Shown: in pieces, positions 33,403 through 43,123 of the stretch | How positions within the stretch are numbered: the stretch's first letter is position 1 | Layout: each line of letters starts with the position of its first letter | Made by a program: the position numbers and the translations under genes | The notes under the pieces: generated by a model | What the model was told of the DNA's origin: nothing | Database searches by the model: none | The model's input: only the letters and a program-made list of their open reading frames with translations | From: Polynucleobacter sp. MWH-Jannik1A5 | GTDB taxonomy: Bacteria > Pseudomonadota > Gammaproteobacteria > Burkholderiales > Burkholderiaceae | DNA: 64,000 nt | Assembly: GCF_018881795.1 (NCBI RefSeq) | Contig: NZ_JACVPQ010000001.1 | Coordinates: 1,210,510 to 1,274,509 of the forward strand | Direction of reading: 5' to 3'

Positions 33403-34719
33403 TTAAAGCAGTCCATCAAAAAGTGCTATATCTACCCAGTCCCCAGCGGCAACATTTCCTTGATCATGACCAAGGATGACAAAGCAATTAGCCTCACTCA
33501 TAGAGCGTAAGATCCCAGCGCCTTGGCTGCCGGTCAGTTTGACCGTTGGCTTGCCATCAGCGTTACGTCCCAAGATGGCACGCTGAAATTCAGTGCGACC
33601 AGGCTTTTTCCGAATGGGGGCTTCGGCCACAGCCTGGGTTAGCAGCGGCTGTGTTTGATTGGCGCCGTTAAGTTGCAAGAGGGCGGCGCGAACAAATTGA
33701 TAGAAGGTCACCATGACTGCTACTGGGTTTCCGGGCAAGCCAAAGAAGAGCGTTTTTCGAGCAGGGGATTTTCCAGCGACTGGCTTAAGTACACCAAATG
33801 CCATTGGCCGTCCTGGACGCATGGCGATTTTCCAGAAGCCCACATCACCTAACTCTTGCATGATTTGCTTTGTGAAATCCGCTTCACCAACAGATACGCC
33901 GCCAGATGAAATTAGTACATCCGCTTTATTAGCGGCCTCAATAAATGCTTGCTTCAAAGAGGCGGGGTCATCACGCACAATGCCGCAGTCAATGATTTCT
34001 AAATTCAATCGATTCAGTAAGCCTGTAAGACTATAGCGATTACTGTCGTAAATGCTTCCAGCATCCAATGCTTGATCTAAAGATCGCAGCTCATCTCCGG
34101 AAGACAGAATAGCTACTTTCAGTTTTCGTTTTACTTGTAGCGTTGGAATACCCAATGAAGCTGCGAGACCTAAATCGGATGGACGGAGCAAGCGGCCTGT
34201 AGCAATAGCGGGTTTACCTTGTTGCAGATCTTCACCGCGTAAGCGTCTGTTCTCACCAAGCTTTAGTTGATCTTGTTTAAATTCAATGGTGAGCTCGTCT
34301 TTTGCAGCAGTGAACTCTTGAGGAATTACTGTATCGCAGCCAGCAGGCATCACTGCGCCCGTCATGATCTTCAGGCATTCGCCGGGCCCTACTTTGCCTT
34401 CATACGGCTTGCCTGCTAAGGCGGTCCCGACAATACGCAATGAAATAACTGGACTGCTTGTATTGAGGCATATGCCATTAAAAGCAAAGCCGTCCATCGC
34501 TGAGTTATCTGAGGACGGAACATCAATTGGCGAGAGCAGGTCTACTGCCAAGATGCGGTCAATGGCTTTGTCTAGAGCTACTGTTTCAATATCAGCCGGA
34601 TTATTAATGGCCCTGGACTCTTGAATGAGGTCATCTACTAACGCTGCAATTGCTTTGCGCGCATCATCAACATGCAGTGATGAAGTCAAAAGGATTGGCT
34701 GATTTGGGGAGTGACTCAT
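33403..34719 (-). CDS. moeA: Molybdopterin molybdenumtransferase MoeA
   Basis: A 438-residue enzyme that inserts molybdate into adenylylated molybdopterin. PIDVPSSDNSAMDGFAF is the conserved N-terminal block, LKIMTGAVMPAGCDTVIPQE the second, and DVLISSGGVSVGEAD and FGLPGNPVAVMV mark the MoCF-binding domain. The start overlaps the end of mobA by 4 nt. The product serves MsrP and any other molybdoenzymes of the cell. Confidence 0.94.
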   Translation of the reverse strand: MSHSPNQPILLTSSLHVDDARKAIAALVDDLIQESRAINNPADIETVALDKAIDRILAVDLLSPIDVPSSDNSAMDGFAFNGICLNTSSPVISLRIVGTALAGKPYEGKVGPGECLKIMTGAVMPAGCDTVIPQEFTAAKDELTIEFKQDQLKLGENRRLRGEDLQQGKPAIATGRLLRPSDLGLAASLGIPTLQVKRKLKVAILSSGDELRSLDQALDAGSIYDSNRYSLTGLLNRLNLEIIDCGIVRDDPASLKQAFIEAANKADVLISSGGVSVGEADFTKQIMQELGDVGFWKIAMRPGRPMAFGVLKPVAGKSPARKTLFFGLPGNPVAVMVTFYQFVRAALLQLNGANQTQPLLTQAVAEAPIRKKPGRTEFQRAILGRNADGKPTVKLTGSQGAGILRSMSEANCFVILGHDQGNVAAGDWVDIALFDGLL

Positions 34720-35321
34720 GCAGACACTTCTTCTAATGCTTTAAGTTCTTCAGGAGTATTGACGTTGGCAAATACTTGCGGATCATCAAAAATGACTGTG
34801 CTACTACGCAACTCTTTAAACCAGCGATCAATTTTCAGATCACCCTTTTGGAGGAATTGATTTAAGGAGTCTTGTAAATTACTACGCATTAAGCAGAAAA
34901 CCGGTTGTGCCCATACTTTGCCGTCCGCCTCTTTGCTTGAGGCATAAACTAATTGAAAGTCACCGCGCTCCATCTCAGCGATTAATAGTTCAGAAAGATT
35001 GCTGGGTAGTAGCGGTGAGTCGCAAGGTGAAGTCATCAGGTAAGAAGTCTTACATGCTTTCAAGCCCACTGAGAATCCAGCCAATGGCCCTGAAAAATCA
35101 GGCGTCTCGTCCATGATGACAGAGTAGCCATAAGTTGCATACTTTGTGATGTTGCGATTGGCATTAATCACAATGGTTTGTACCTGGGGCTTGAGTTTTG
35201 CAATGGCAGATTCGATTAGTGGTTTGCCGTGAAATGGGATCAGACCCTTATCAATGCCACCCATGCGTTGTGCACGTCCGCCTGCAAGGATTAGCCCAGT
35301 AATATCTTTAGTAGAAATCAT
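34716..35321 (-). CDS. mobA: Molybdenum cofactor guanylyltransferase MobA
   Basis: A 201-residue nucleotidyltransferase. GLILAGGRAQRMGGIDKGL is the GTP-binding start, and TSPCDSPLLPSNL the later conserved Asp block. It links GMP to Mo-molybdopterin to give the guanine dinucleotide form. MsrP uses molybdopterin without the dinucleotide, so MobA implies at least one further MGD-type molybdoenzyme elsewhere in the genome (inference). Stop and start codons overlap with moaA and moeA. Confidence 0.92.
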   Translation of the reverse strand: MISTKDITGLILAGGRAQRMGGIDKGLIPFHGKPLIESAIAKLKPQVQTIVINANRNITKYATYGYSVIMDETPDFSGPLAGFSVGLKACKTSYLMTSPCDSPLLPSNLSELLIAEMERGDFQLVYASSKEADGKVWAQPVFCLMRSNLQDSLNQFLQKGDLKIDRWFKELRSSTVIFDDPQVFANVNTPEELKALEEVSA

Positions 35322-36436
35322 TAACCACCAATATAAGACATTTCAACCTTGCGATTGCCTGAGGTTAGTTTTGCGGTATTAGAGCCTCTAATCTCAGAAT
35401 AGTGATCCTCGCGGGCTGCCCAGGTATTCATCACGGCGTTGGCAATTTCTAAATCAGATTTGCCAGAGCGTAACAAGGTTTTGAAATCAAAGCCTTCGTT
35501 AGCAAAGAGACAGAGGTACATTTGCCCATCAGTGGAGATGCGTGCTCTAGAGCATTCGTGACAGAAGGTCTGCGTGACACTGGAGATCACGCCAATCTCA
35601 CCTGATTCATCAACATAGCGCCAACGCTGTGCAACTTCGCCAGCGTAGTTCGCCTCAATAGCTTCCAATGGAAATACTTCTTGAATGCGGGCAATGACTT
35701 CTTTAGAAGGAAGGACTTGCTCCATATTCCAGCCATTAGAGCTACCTACATCCATAAATTCAATAAAGCGCAGAATGACTCCGCTGCCTTTAAAGTGTTT
35801 GGCCATTGCAACGATCTCATGATCATTAGTTCCTTTTTTAACGACCATATTGACTTTGATGTTCTGAAAGCCTACCTCTTGTGCTGCGGCAATTCCATCA
35901 AGTACATCCGCCACTGGAAAATCAACGTCATTCATTTTCTTGAAGATGGCGTCATCTAAGCCATCAAGGCTGACGGTTAATCTCTGTAAGCCAGCCGCTT
36001 TCAATGCAGCGGCTTTCTTACGCAAGATACTGCCGTTAGTGGTGAGAGTGAGATCTAATGGCTTGCCATCTAGTGCTGAAATTTTTGCCAGCATCTCAAT
36101 GAGCACTTCTAAGTTTTTACGAAGCAAGGGCTCACCACCAGTCAGTCGAATTTTTTCAACACCCAGGGTGCTGAAGATGGATGTGAGTCTGGTGATTTCT
36201 TCGAAGCTCAGTAATTCTTTGTGAGCAAGATACGGATAGTTTTGATCAAAGACTTCTTTAGGCATGCAATAGGTGCAGCGGAAGTTGCAACGATCAGTAA
36301 CAGATATGCGTAAATCTCTTAAGGTGCGCCCCCGAGTATCTTTAGTATGACCATGGGGTGTGACAAGCTGCGCGCCAATAGATGGCGTCAGGCCTTTGCC
36401 TTCGTCAAGTCGGATGGGGATTACTTTTTCAACCAT
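35321..36436 (-). CDS. moaA: GTP 3',8-cyclase MoaA
   Basis: A 371-residue radical SAM enzyme, first step of molybdenum cofactor synthesis. The N-terminal cluster is CNFRCTYC. The C-terminal second cluster is [19 protein letters not shown], and the protein ends in a double glycine (SYIGG) as the active-site tail. I chose ATG 36436; an in-frame TTG at 36481 is possible but has no clear ribosome site. moaA, mobA and moeA run together on this strand behind rne. Confidence 0.94.
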   Translation of the reverse strand: MVEKVIPIRLDEGKGLTPSIGAQLVTPHGHTKDTRGRTLRDLRISVTDRCNFRCTYCMPKEVFDQNYPYLAHKELLSFEEITRLTSIFSTLGVEKIRLTGGEPLLRKNLEVLIEMLAKISALDGKPLDLTLTTNGSILRKKAAALKAAGLQRLTVSLDGLDDAIFKKMNDVDFPVADVLDGIAAAQEVGFQNIKVNMVVKKGTNDHEIVAMAKHFKGSGVILRFIEFMDVGSSNGWNMEQVLPSKEVIARIQEVFPLEAIEANYAGEVAQRWRYVDESGEIGVISSVTQTFCHECSRARISTDGQMYLCLFANEGFDFKTLLRSGKSDLEIANAVMNTWAAREDHYSEIRGSNTAKLTSGNRKVEMSYIGG

Positions 36437-36529
36437 GTTCGCAATTATGGCTGTGAAACGGGGTTTCTGCCAAACCGCCAAATATCCTTTTGGGATAAAT
36501 GGCAGTCTGGAGAAAAAGCTTTAGATGGC

Positions 36530-39166
36530 TTAGACCGTTTTTTCTTGGCCGCCGGTTTCAACTAAAACCATTGGGCCTTCAGGAAGTTGGGCAGCAGGCT
36601 TAGGTGTTCTACCTAAGTTATGTGCCATAGGCTCTGCCTGAATCTGACTTTGCGCTTCAGCATGCTTTGACGAGTCTGTGGCGACCCAGATCATGCCAGC
36701 AGATTGCACAACACTATGCAATGGAGTTTCTTCAAGCGCCTGGAAAGACACCTTTGGAAGTTCTGGCGCAGGCTTGCTGATGACTTCAGCTGCAGCAGCC
36801 ATTACTACGGCAACTGGTGCTGTAGTTTGGGCAACTGGAGTTGCGGTAGGCGCAGAGGTAGTATTTTGCGCAGGGCGATTAGATTGACGTGGGGCACGGG
36901 GTGCGCGTTCCTGCCTTTCCTGTTTCTGCGCAGCAGGCTTTGCATTACCAAAACTATTGGCAAGGTTTTGAATTGGCATTGATGCAGATGCACCAGCCAT
37001 TCCCGCTGGAGGGCCTGCAAATGGACTTGCTGACACAGCAGTAGCTGGTGCGTTAGCAGCGTCATTGCCGCCCTCTGCACGCTCACCACGTTGACCACGT
37101 CCACGACCACGACGATTGCGTCCACGACCACGACGCTCTTCACCATCTGCGCCTAGAGTGGCTTCACCACCAGGTGCAGCTTCAGTTGCAGGTGTTACTG
37201 CGGCTGGATTGGCTTGACGCTCTGGCTTAGGACCATTTTGATTGCCCTGATTGCGGTTACCGTTTCGGTTGTTGCGGTTGCGATTATTGTTACCACCTTC
37301 GCTTGGCGTGCCTTCAGCTGCATTTGCTGCAGGACGCTCAGTGCGCTCGCCGCGACGATTGCGACCACGATTGCGATCACCGCCGTTGCCGTTACGACCT
37401 TGGTTACGACCACGATTGTTGCTTGGTGCTGGCTTTTCTTCAACGGCTGGAGATGAGCCAAAGAGGCTCTTAATAAATCCAAAGAATCCGCCGGAGCTTT
37501 CTGCTTTTACTGTTTCAGTACGAGCAGGGCGTGGTTGGCTAATTGGCGCTGGTTGTGTTGGCGTAATGCCTTTAACTGCTGCCTCAGGACGCACTTTGAC
37601 ATCAGCATCTTTCTTGCTAACGGTTGTGTCTGTCTCGAGTTCACGAGCAGCTTCTTCAGCCATGACATAACTTGCTTTTTGATCGTCAAGACGTGGATCA
37701 TCATGACGTAAACGCTCTAGTTTGTAATGCGGCGTTTCTAAATGCTTATTTGGAACCATCAAGACGTTCACTTTGAAGCGAGTCTCAATCTTGATTACTT
37801 CAGCGCGTTTTTCATTTAAGAGGAACGCAGCCACTTCGACTGGTACCTGAGTATGAATCGCTGCTGTGTTTTCCTTCATCGCTTCTTCTTGGATGATGCG
37901 TAGAACTTGCAATGCAGAAGACTCGGTATCGCGGATGTGGCCAGTGCCATTACAACGTGGGCAGGTTACATGGCTACCCTCAGACAATGCTGGACGCAAG
38001 CGCTGACGTGACATTTCCATCAAGCCAAACTTGGAGATCTTGCCCATTTGAACGCGGGCGCGGTCATGACGCAGAGCATCGCGCAAGCGATTCTCAACAT
38101 CCTTCTGAGCCTTGCTTGATTCCATGTCGATAAAGTCAATCACGATCAATCCGCCCAAGTCACGTAAACGTGCTTGACGGGCGATTTCATCGGCAGCTTC
38201 TAAGTTGGTGCGCGTCGCAGTCTCTTCAATATCAGAGCCGCGAGTTGCGCGTGCGGAGTTCACGTCTACTGAAACCAAAGCTTCAGTGTGGTCGATCACG
38301 ATTGCGCCGCCTGATGGCAATGGCACAGTGCGTGAGTACGCAGTTTCAATTTGATGCTCAATTTGGAAACGTGAAAACAAAGGCACATCATCTTGATAGC
38401 GCTTTACGCGTGGCAAGTTGTCTGGCATTACAACAGACATAAATGCAGCAGCTTGTTCGTAGATATCATCGGTATCGATGAGAATCTCGCCGATATCCGG
38501 CTGGAAGTAATCGCGAATCGCACGAATGACCAAGCTAGATTCAAGGTAGATCAATAGTGGCGCTGAGTTGCCTTTAGCAGCTTCATCAATCGCTTTCCAC
38601 AATTGCATGAGGTAACTTAAGTCCCACTGCAATTCAGTAGCATCGCGACCGATACCAGCAGTACGAGCAATGATGCTCATACCATCAGCCACTTCTAATT
38701 GAGACATGGCTTCACGGAGTTCTTGACGGTCTTCACCTTCAATACGGCGGGATACGCCACCTCCACGTGGGTTGTTTGGCATCAAGACCAAATAACGACC
38801 TGCCAAGGAGATAAAGGAGGTGAGGGCTGCACCTTTTTGGCCGCGCTCTTCTTTTTCTACTTGAACAATGATTTCTTGACCTTCGCGCAAGGCATCCTTG
38901 ATGGAAGCATTGCGAACGTCGATACCTTCTTTAAAGTAACTGCGGGCTACTTCCTTGAATGGCAAGAAGCCATGACGCTCTTCGCCGTAATTGACAAAGC
39001 AGGCCTCAAGGGAAGGTTCAATACGGGTAATGACACCTTTGTAGATATTGCCTTTGCGTTGTTCACGGCCGGCAGCTTCAATATCGATATCAATGAGTTT
39101 TTGACCATCAACGATGGCAACTCGCAACTCTTCTTGTTGAGTTGCATTAAACAACATGCGTTTCAT
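36530..39166 (-). CDS. rne: Ribonuclease E
   Basis: An 878-residue endoribonuclease. The N-terminal catalytic half has an S1 domain (about residues 38-120), the Mg ligands Asp301 (SVDVNS) and Asp344 (IVIDF), and the Zn-link CPRC (402-405). The C-terminal half (about 520-800) is disordered and rich in Arg, Asn and Gly (clusters such as RNRNNRNGNRNQG), which binds RNA and scaffolds the degradosome. The last 15 residues, ending PMVLVETGGQEKTV, are a conserved tail of beta-proteobacterial RNase E. It matures rRNA and tRNA and turns over mRNA. Confidence 0.95.
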   Translation of the reverse strand: MKRMLFNATQQEELRVAIVDGQKLIDIDIEAAGREQRKGNIYKGVITRIEPSLEACFVNYGEERHGFLPFKEVARSYFKEGIDVRNASIKDALREGQEIIVQVEKEERGQKGAALTSFISLAGRYLVLMPNNPRGGGVSRRIEGEDRQELREAMSQLEVADGMSIIARTAGIGRDATELQWDLSYLMQLWKAIDEAAKGNSAPLLIYLESSLVIRAIRDYFQPDIGEILIDTDDIYEQAAAFMSVVMPDNLPRVKRYQDDVPLFSRFQIEHQIETAYSRTVPLPSGGAIVIDHTEALVSVDVNSARATRGSDIEETATRTNLEAADEIARQARLRDLGGLIVIDFIDMESSKAQKDVENRLRDALRHDRARVQMGKISKFGLMEMSRQRLRPALSEGSHVTCPRCNGTGHIRDTESSALQVLRIIQEEAMKENTAAIHTQVPVEVAAFLLNEKRAEVIKIETRFKVNVLMVPNKHLETPHYKLERLRHDDPRLDDQKASYVMAEEAARELETDTTVSKKDADVKVRPEAAVKGITPTQPAPISQPRPARTETVKAESSGGFFGFIKSLFGSSPAVEEKPAPSNNRGRNQGRNGNGGDRNRGRNRRGERTERPAANAAEGTPSEGGNNNRNRNNRNGNRNQGNQNGPKPERQANPAAVTPATEAAPGGEATLGADGEERRGRGRNRRGRGRGQRGERAEGGNDAANAPATAVSASPFAGPPAGMAGASASMPIQNLANSFGNAKPAAQKQERQERAPRAPRQSNRPAQNTTSAPTATPVAQTTAPVAVVMAAAAEVISKPAPELPKVSFQALEETPLHSVVQSAGMIWVATDSSKHAEAQSQIQAEPMAHNLGRTPKPAAQLPEGPMVLVETGGQEKTV

Positions 39167-39555
39167 AACACTCTCCTATGGGGGAGGGTGACCTTGCGCG
39201 CTGCGTTAGGGGACAAGTTAAATACCACTTAGGACTGAGCCTAAGGCGGTTTATGAGTGTGGATCATGCAAATCTAAGCACTTTTTGCTTAGTTCACCCA
39301 GTTAACGGTTGGTTAAATCGGTGCCACACTTGACGATCGCCGCAGAGACCTCCTTTAGGTCATCAATGCAGGCGCGCGCCTGAAAACTGTCTTCTAATCG
39401 CGGGTCGCGGCATACGGCACACCAACCCTGCGCCTCATTGCAACGGGGGAGGGGCAACCCCGGGAGTCTTTTAAAGGGCGACTCCAAGCTCCACGATTCA
39501 AACCTGACTTCAGGTTGGTCTCGGGCCAATGAATTGGCTAGAGCGTTGATTATAC
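39167..39555 (-). promoter_or_regulatory. rne leader region with TATAAT promoter element
   Basis: On the minus strand a perfect -10 element TATAAT lies at 39555-39550, giving a leader of about 375 bases before rne. The leader is GC-rich for this genome and contains hairpin-prone stretches (for example GGGGTTGCCCC-like pairing near 39450). E. coli rne has a leader of about 361 bases with hairpins that sense RNase E activity, so autoregulation here is plausible. No good -35 is seen; the best, CCATTG at 17 bp, is weak. Confidence 0.5.
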
Positions 39556-39630
39556 GGCACAAGTTGCGTGACAATGGGGTATTGTTGAGTCCCTTGTCGT
39601 CCCCTGCCGGGGTCACAAGAGAGATAAATC

Positions 39631-40638
39631 ATGAAATCTGAACCTATTTCCAAGCCTTCCAAGGTAAAAACGTCCGCTCCCGCAGCAGTCCACCTCCAGA
39701 CAATTGGTCCGGAAGAGGCTGGCCAGCGCTTGGATAACTATTTACTACGTTGGGCCAAAGGGGTCCCAAAAAGCCACGTTTACCGAATTATTCGATCTGG
39801 CGAGGTCCGGGTTAATAAAAAACGGGCTGAACCGACAACCCGACTGGTTGAGGGTGATGTGGTGCGCCTCCCCCCTGTTCGCATTGCCGAACCTGCTCAA
39901 ATGGCTGCTGTTAACTCCGCCCAAACCAAGTCTCGGGCGCATAGTTACTCAGACAAAATGCCAATTCTGTTTGAAGATGAAGCACTCTTAATAGTGAACA
40001 AGCCAGCAGGTTTGGCTGTGCATGGTGGTTCTGGTATTGCACTTGGGGTAATCGAAACTTTGCGTATTACTCGCCCCGAACTCAAATTTTTGGAATTGGT
40101 ACATCGCTTAGATCGAGATACCTCAGGCGTTTTGCTTTTGGCTAAAAAACGAAGCGCCTTGGTTGAGTTGCATCGCCAAATTCGTGAAGGTCAAACAGAT
40201 AAGCGCTATTACTTGCTTGCACATGGTGAAATTGTTCAGGGCGCGCAAACTATGCAGCTTAAATACCCGCTACATAAATATCTTCTTCCGAATGGCGAAC
40301 GCCGTGTGAAAGTTGACCCAGATGGGTTACCGAGTCATACCGCATTAAGGGTGACTAAAACGCTCAAGCGTGAAGATGCCACTATTACCTTGGCTGAGGC
40401 GCAACTCAAAACGGGGCGCACCCACCAGATTCGAGTGCATTTATTAAAGTTGGGCCACGCGATTTTGGGTGACGATAAGTATGGCTTTGAAGATTTAGAT
40501 AAAACGATTAAATCTAAGCGCCTTTATTTACATGCCCATCTAGCTGGATTTACACATCCTCGTACTGGCGAAAAGATGCGCATTGAATCACCATTGCCCC
40601 CAGAATTTACCGCCATGATGAAAACCTTTGAGCAGTAA
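39631..40638 (+). CDS. rluC: 23S rRNA pseudouridine synthase RluC
   Basis: A 335-residue enzyme with an N-terminal S4 domain (about residues 27-90: QRLDNYLLRWAKGVPKSHV) and the RluA-family catalytic block VHRLDRDTSGVLLLAKK, whose Asp attacks the uridine. RluC makes pseudouridines 955, 2504 and 2580 in 23S rRNA. Position divergent from rne matches other Gram-negative genomes. It is followed by a HAD hydrolase and SppA in one direction with short gaps. Confidence 0.93.
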   Translation: MKSEPISKPSKVKTSAPAAVHLQTIGPEEAGQRLDNYLLRWAKGVPKSHVYRIIRSGEVRVNKKRAEPTTRLVEGDVVRLPPVRIAEPAQMAAVNSAQTKSRAHSYSDKMPILFEDEALLIVNKPAGLAVHGGSGIALGVIETLRITRPELKFLELVHRLDRDTSGVLLLAKKRSALVELHRQIREGQTDKRYYLLAHGEIVQGAQTMQLKYPLHKYLLPNGERRVKVDPDGLPSHTALRVTKTLKREDATITLAEAQLKTGRTHQIRVHLLKLGHAILGDDKYGFEDLDKTIKSKRLYLHAHLAGFTHPRTGEKMRIESPLPPEFTAMMKTFEQ

Positions 40639-40646
40639 AAATAAAA

Positions 40647-41327
40647 ATGCCTCAAACAAATAAATTGAATCGACCGTATGACCTGATTGTTTGGGATTGG
40701 GACGGAACTATTATGGATTCCACGCCAACGATCGTGCATTGCATTCAGCAGGCCTGTCGTGATCTAGGCTTTAAGGCGCCAGACGATACCCTGGCAAGTT
40801 CAGTGATCGGCTTGGGAATTCAGGACTCATTGAGAAGAGCGGTGCCTTGGATTGAGCCGGCTCATTTTCCAAAGCTAACTGAACGTTTTCGATATCACTA
40901 TTTAGCAAAAGATCACGAGCTCGATTTGTTTGTTGGCATTCGTGAGCTTTTAGAAGAATTGCATGCTCAGCAATATTTATTAGGCGTCGCTACTGGTAAA
41001 TCACGAGTAGGCTTAGATCGCTCACTCAAGCATCATCAGATTGGTCACCTCTTCCACGAGACCCGTACAGCTGATGAGTCATTCTCCAAGCCCCATCCAG
41101 GAATGCTGTTGGAGTTATCGGACGTTACTCAGGTTCCTACACGCCGTATGCTCATGATTGGCGATACCACGCATGACTTGGACATGGCTGCTAATGCTGG
41201 TGTAGATGCTGTAGCTGTTACTTATGGCGCCCATCCCCCAAGCGCTCTGAAAGAATCGCCATCATTGGCGCATGTTGATGATGTTGCGCAGCTCTCGCAA
41301 TGGCTTAAAAATAAACTGCAACACTAA
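40647..41327 (+). CDS. HAD-superfamily hydrolase, phosphoglycolate phosphatase-like
   Basis: A 226-residue HAD-IA enzyme. Motif I is VWDWDGTIMDST with the nucleophile Asp and the acid Asp two residues on; motif II is GVATGKS; motif III is the Lys in FSKPHPGML; motif IV is MIGDTTHDLDMA. The cap inserted after motif I is the helical type of phosphoglycolate phosphatases. The substrate is not certain. It lies 8 bases after rluC and 12 before sppA. Confidence 0.87.
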   Translation: MPQTNKLNRPYDLIVWDWDGTIMDSTPTIVHCIQQACRDLGFKAPDDTLASSVIGLGIQDSLRRAVPWIEPAHFPKLTERFRYHYLAKDHELDLFVGIRELLEELHAQQYLLGVATGKSRVGLDRSLKHHQIGHLFHETRTADESFSKPHPGMLLELSDVTQVPTRRMLMIGDTTHDLDMAANAGVDAVAVTYGAHPPSALKESPSLAHVDDVAQLSQWLKNKLQH

Positions 41328-41339
41328 GGAAGTAAAAAG

Positions 41340-42287
41340 ATGGAAAACAATCCAAACCCAAATTGGGAGCGTCAAGCTCTAGAGCATCTCTTATTAGAAA
41401 ATTTAAAAGAGACTCGTAAGGCACGTCGTTGGAAAGCGGTATTACGAGTGCTGACTTTGTTGGTGATCGTAGGCGCCCTGCTAGCAATATTTGATTTTCA
41501 TCTTCCGGGCAAAGGTATGGGAGTTGAAAAACATACTGCGCTAGTCACTCTTGAAGGTGAGATCTCTTCTAGTTCATTGGCCAATGCGATGGATGTGAAT
41601 TCATCCTTATTGGCAGCATTTGAAAATGAAAGTAGTGCCGGTGTTGTATTGCGCATCAACAGCCCAGGTGGCTCCCCTGTACAAGCGGGGATGATTAATG
41701 ATGAGATTCATCGCTTACGCAAGCTCTACCCCAAAAAACCATTTTATGTAGTGGTAGAAGATATCTGCGCATCTGGCGGCTACTACGTTGCTGTGGCAGC
41801 AGATCAAATCTTGGTAGATAAGGCAAGCTTGGTGGGTTCCATTGGTGTGATCATGGAAGGCTTTGGTTTTACAGGCTTGATGGATAAATTAGGTGTAACT
41901 CGCCGTATGATCACTTCCGGCTCCAATAAAGGCATGCTGGACCCATTTAGCAAAGAAGATCCTAAGCAAGTGGAGATGGTGAGAACCATGATTGATGAGA
42001 TTCATCAACAATTTATTGCGGTAGTTAAGGAAGGTCGAGGTGATCGATTAAAAGATGTTCCGGATTTATTTTCTGGACGCATTTGGAATGGCGAGCAAGC
42101 GGTGAAGATTGGCTTAGCTGATGGATATGGCACGGTGGATACAGTAGCACGCGATATCTTTAAAGCCCCGGATATTCTTGATTACACCTTGAAAGAAAAT
42201 TTTGCTGAACGTGTTGCTAAACGCTTTGGTGCAGAAGCTGGAGCTGCTGCTGGCAAGGCTTTAGTTAAGGCGCCTGATCTTAAATAA
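41340..42287 (+). CDS. sppA: Signal peptide peptidase SppA-type, S49 family
   Basis: A 315-residue membrane-anchored S49 protease. A single helix (about residues 37-56) anchors it, with the catalytic domain in the periplasm. The Ser is in EDICASGGYYVAVAAD and the Lys-dyad region is SLVGSIGVIMEGFG. INSPGGSPVQAG is the oxyanion region. It is a single-domain form about half the length of E. coli SppA. It degrades cleaved signal peptides. A ribosome site AAGGAAG precedes the start. Confidence 0.9.
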   Translation: MENNPNPNWERQALEHLLLENLKETRKARRWKAVLRVLTLLVIVGALLAIFDFHLPGKGMGVEKHTALVTLEGEISSSSLANAMDVNSSLLAAFENESSAGVVLRINSPGGSPVQAGMINDEIHRLRKLYPKKPFYVVVEDICASGGYYVAVAADQILVDKASLVGSIGVIMEGFGFTGLMDKLGVTRRMITSGSNKGMLDPFSKEDPKQVEMVRTMIDEIHQQFIAVVKEGRGDRLKDVPDLFSGRIWNGEQAVKIGLADGYGTVDTVARDIFKAPDILDYTLKENFAERVAKRFGAEAGAAAGKALVKAPDLK

Positions 42288-42329
42288 ACTAAGCAAAAAA
42301 ACGTAACCTAAAACTAAAGCATTAAAGAC

Positions 42330-43100
42330 TTAGGCCAATAGTAGAAATACTGTTGGCCTATTTTGTAATGAGGCGCAAGCAGCTTCATTGGGGTAGCGCT
42401 TACGCCATTCTGCAACCGACAACGTGGCAATCATTTCTGATGGGAGGCTCAAATCTACGCCAAGACATAGCAAGCTCTGAGGTGCTAAAGAGTTCATGCA
42501 AGCCATCAGCATTGCGGTATTGCGATAGGGCGTCTCAATCCAAATTTGGGTTTGCTGCAATTTACGAGACTCAGCTTCCAGCTGCTTGAGTTTTGCTGTG
42601 CGCTCATGAGTATCGTGAGGTAGGTAGCCTTGAAATGCAAAGCGCTGGCCATTGAGCCCACTAGCCATGAGCCCTAGCAAAATTGAGCTTGGCCCAACCA
42701 ATGGCTTTACTTGTGCGCCTAACTTATGAGCTGCTAGAACCAACTCTGCGCCTGGATCAGCCACGCCAGGTACTCCTGCTTCTGACATGAGGCCCATATC
42801 GTTTCCGGCAAGCAGAGGTTTTAGTAAGTCAGCAGGTTTTACTGAATCACCATACTTCGCATTACGCGCTGCACCGCGCCATTCGCTCATCTGCATTTCT
42901 TGAATAGTGCAGACTACTGGTGAAACAGAATCAATTGCTTTTAATAGGGCGCGTGCTGTTTTAGCGTCTTCCACAATCCAATGTTTGAGCTTGGCTGATT
43001 GTGTAATTGTTTCCGCAGGAAGCACCCAGGGCAGTTGTTCAGCACGGCCATCATCACCTAAGGTATTGGGAACTAGATATAGAGTGCCGAGTTTGCTCAT
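42330..43100 (-). CDS. Tetrapyrrole-methylase-fold SAM-dependent methyltransferase (RsmI-like)
   Basis: A 256-residue protein of the tetrapyrrole methylase fold. It starts MSKLGTLYLVPNTLG, like RsmI (MG.LYLVPTPIGN), and includes GLMSEAGVPGVADPGAELV, the SAM-binding segment. It is shorter than RsmI and lacks its C-terminal part, so it is a paralogous group often found beside maf in Betaproteobacteria. The methylated target is unknown; 16S rRNA is possible. It follows maf by 23 bases. Confidence 0.8.
   Translation of the reverse strand: MSKLGTLYLVPNTLGDDGRAEQLPWVLPAETITQSAKLKHWIVEDAKTARALLKAIDSVSPVVCTIQEMQMSEWRGAARNAKYGDSVKPADLLKPLLAGNDMGLMSEAGVPGVADPGAELVLAAHKLGAQVKPLVGPSSILLGLMASGLNGQRFAFQGYLPHDTHERTAKLKQLEAESRKLQQTQIWIETPYRNTAMLMACMNSLAPQSLLCLGVDLSLPSEMIATLSVAEWRKRYPNEAACASLQNRPTVFLLLA
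42331..42364 (+). terminator. Terminator after sppA overlapping the convergent gene end
   Basis: TAGGCCAA and TTGGCCTA form an 8-bp stem with a 14-base loop, followed by TTTT. It lies inside the last codons of the convergent methyltransferase gene. The long loop makes it weaker than the others in the window. Confidence 0.5.
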
Positions 43101-43123
43101 AAATAAACTTCTTTGTTTTTTAA

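Noticed and set aside
36437..36529. Possible terminator between rne and moaA
   Set aside because: No stable stem with a T-run is visible in the gap, so readthrough from rne into moaA remains possible.
37195..37670. Long open frames on both strands across the middle of rne
   Set aside because: They are shadows of the low-complexity Arg/Asn/Gly coding sequence and give repetitive, non-protein-like translations.
39302..39616. A 104-codon open frame on the minus strand in the rne leader
   Set aside because: It lies in the predicted rne leader with no ribosome site, and its composition (Arg, Cys, Pro-rich) looks like a chance frame in GC-rich DNA.
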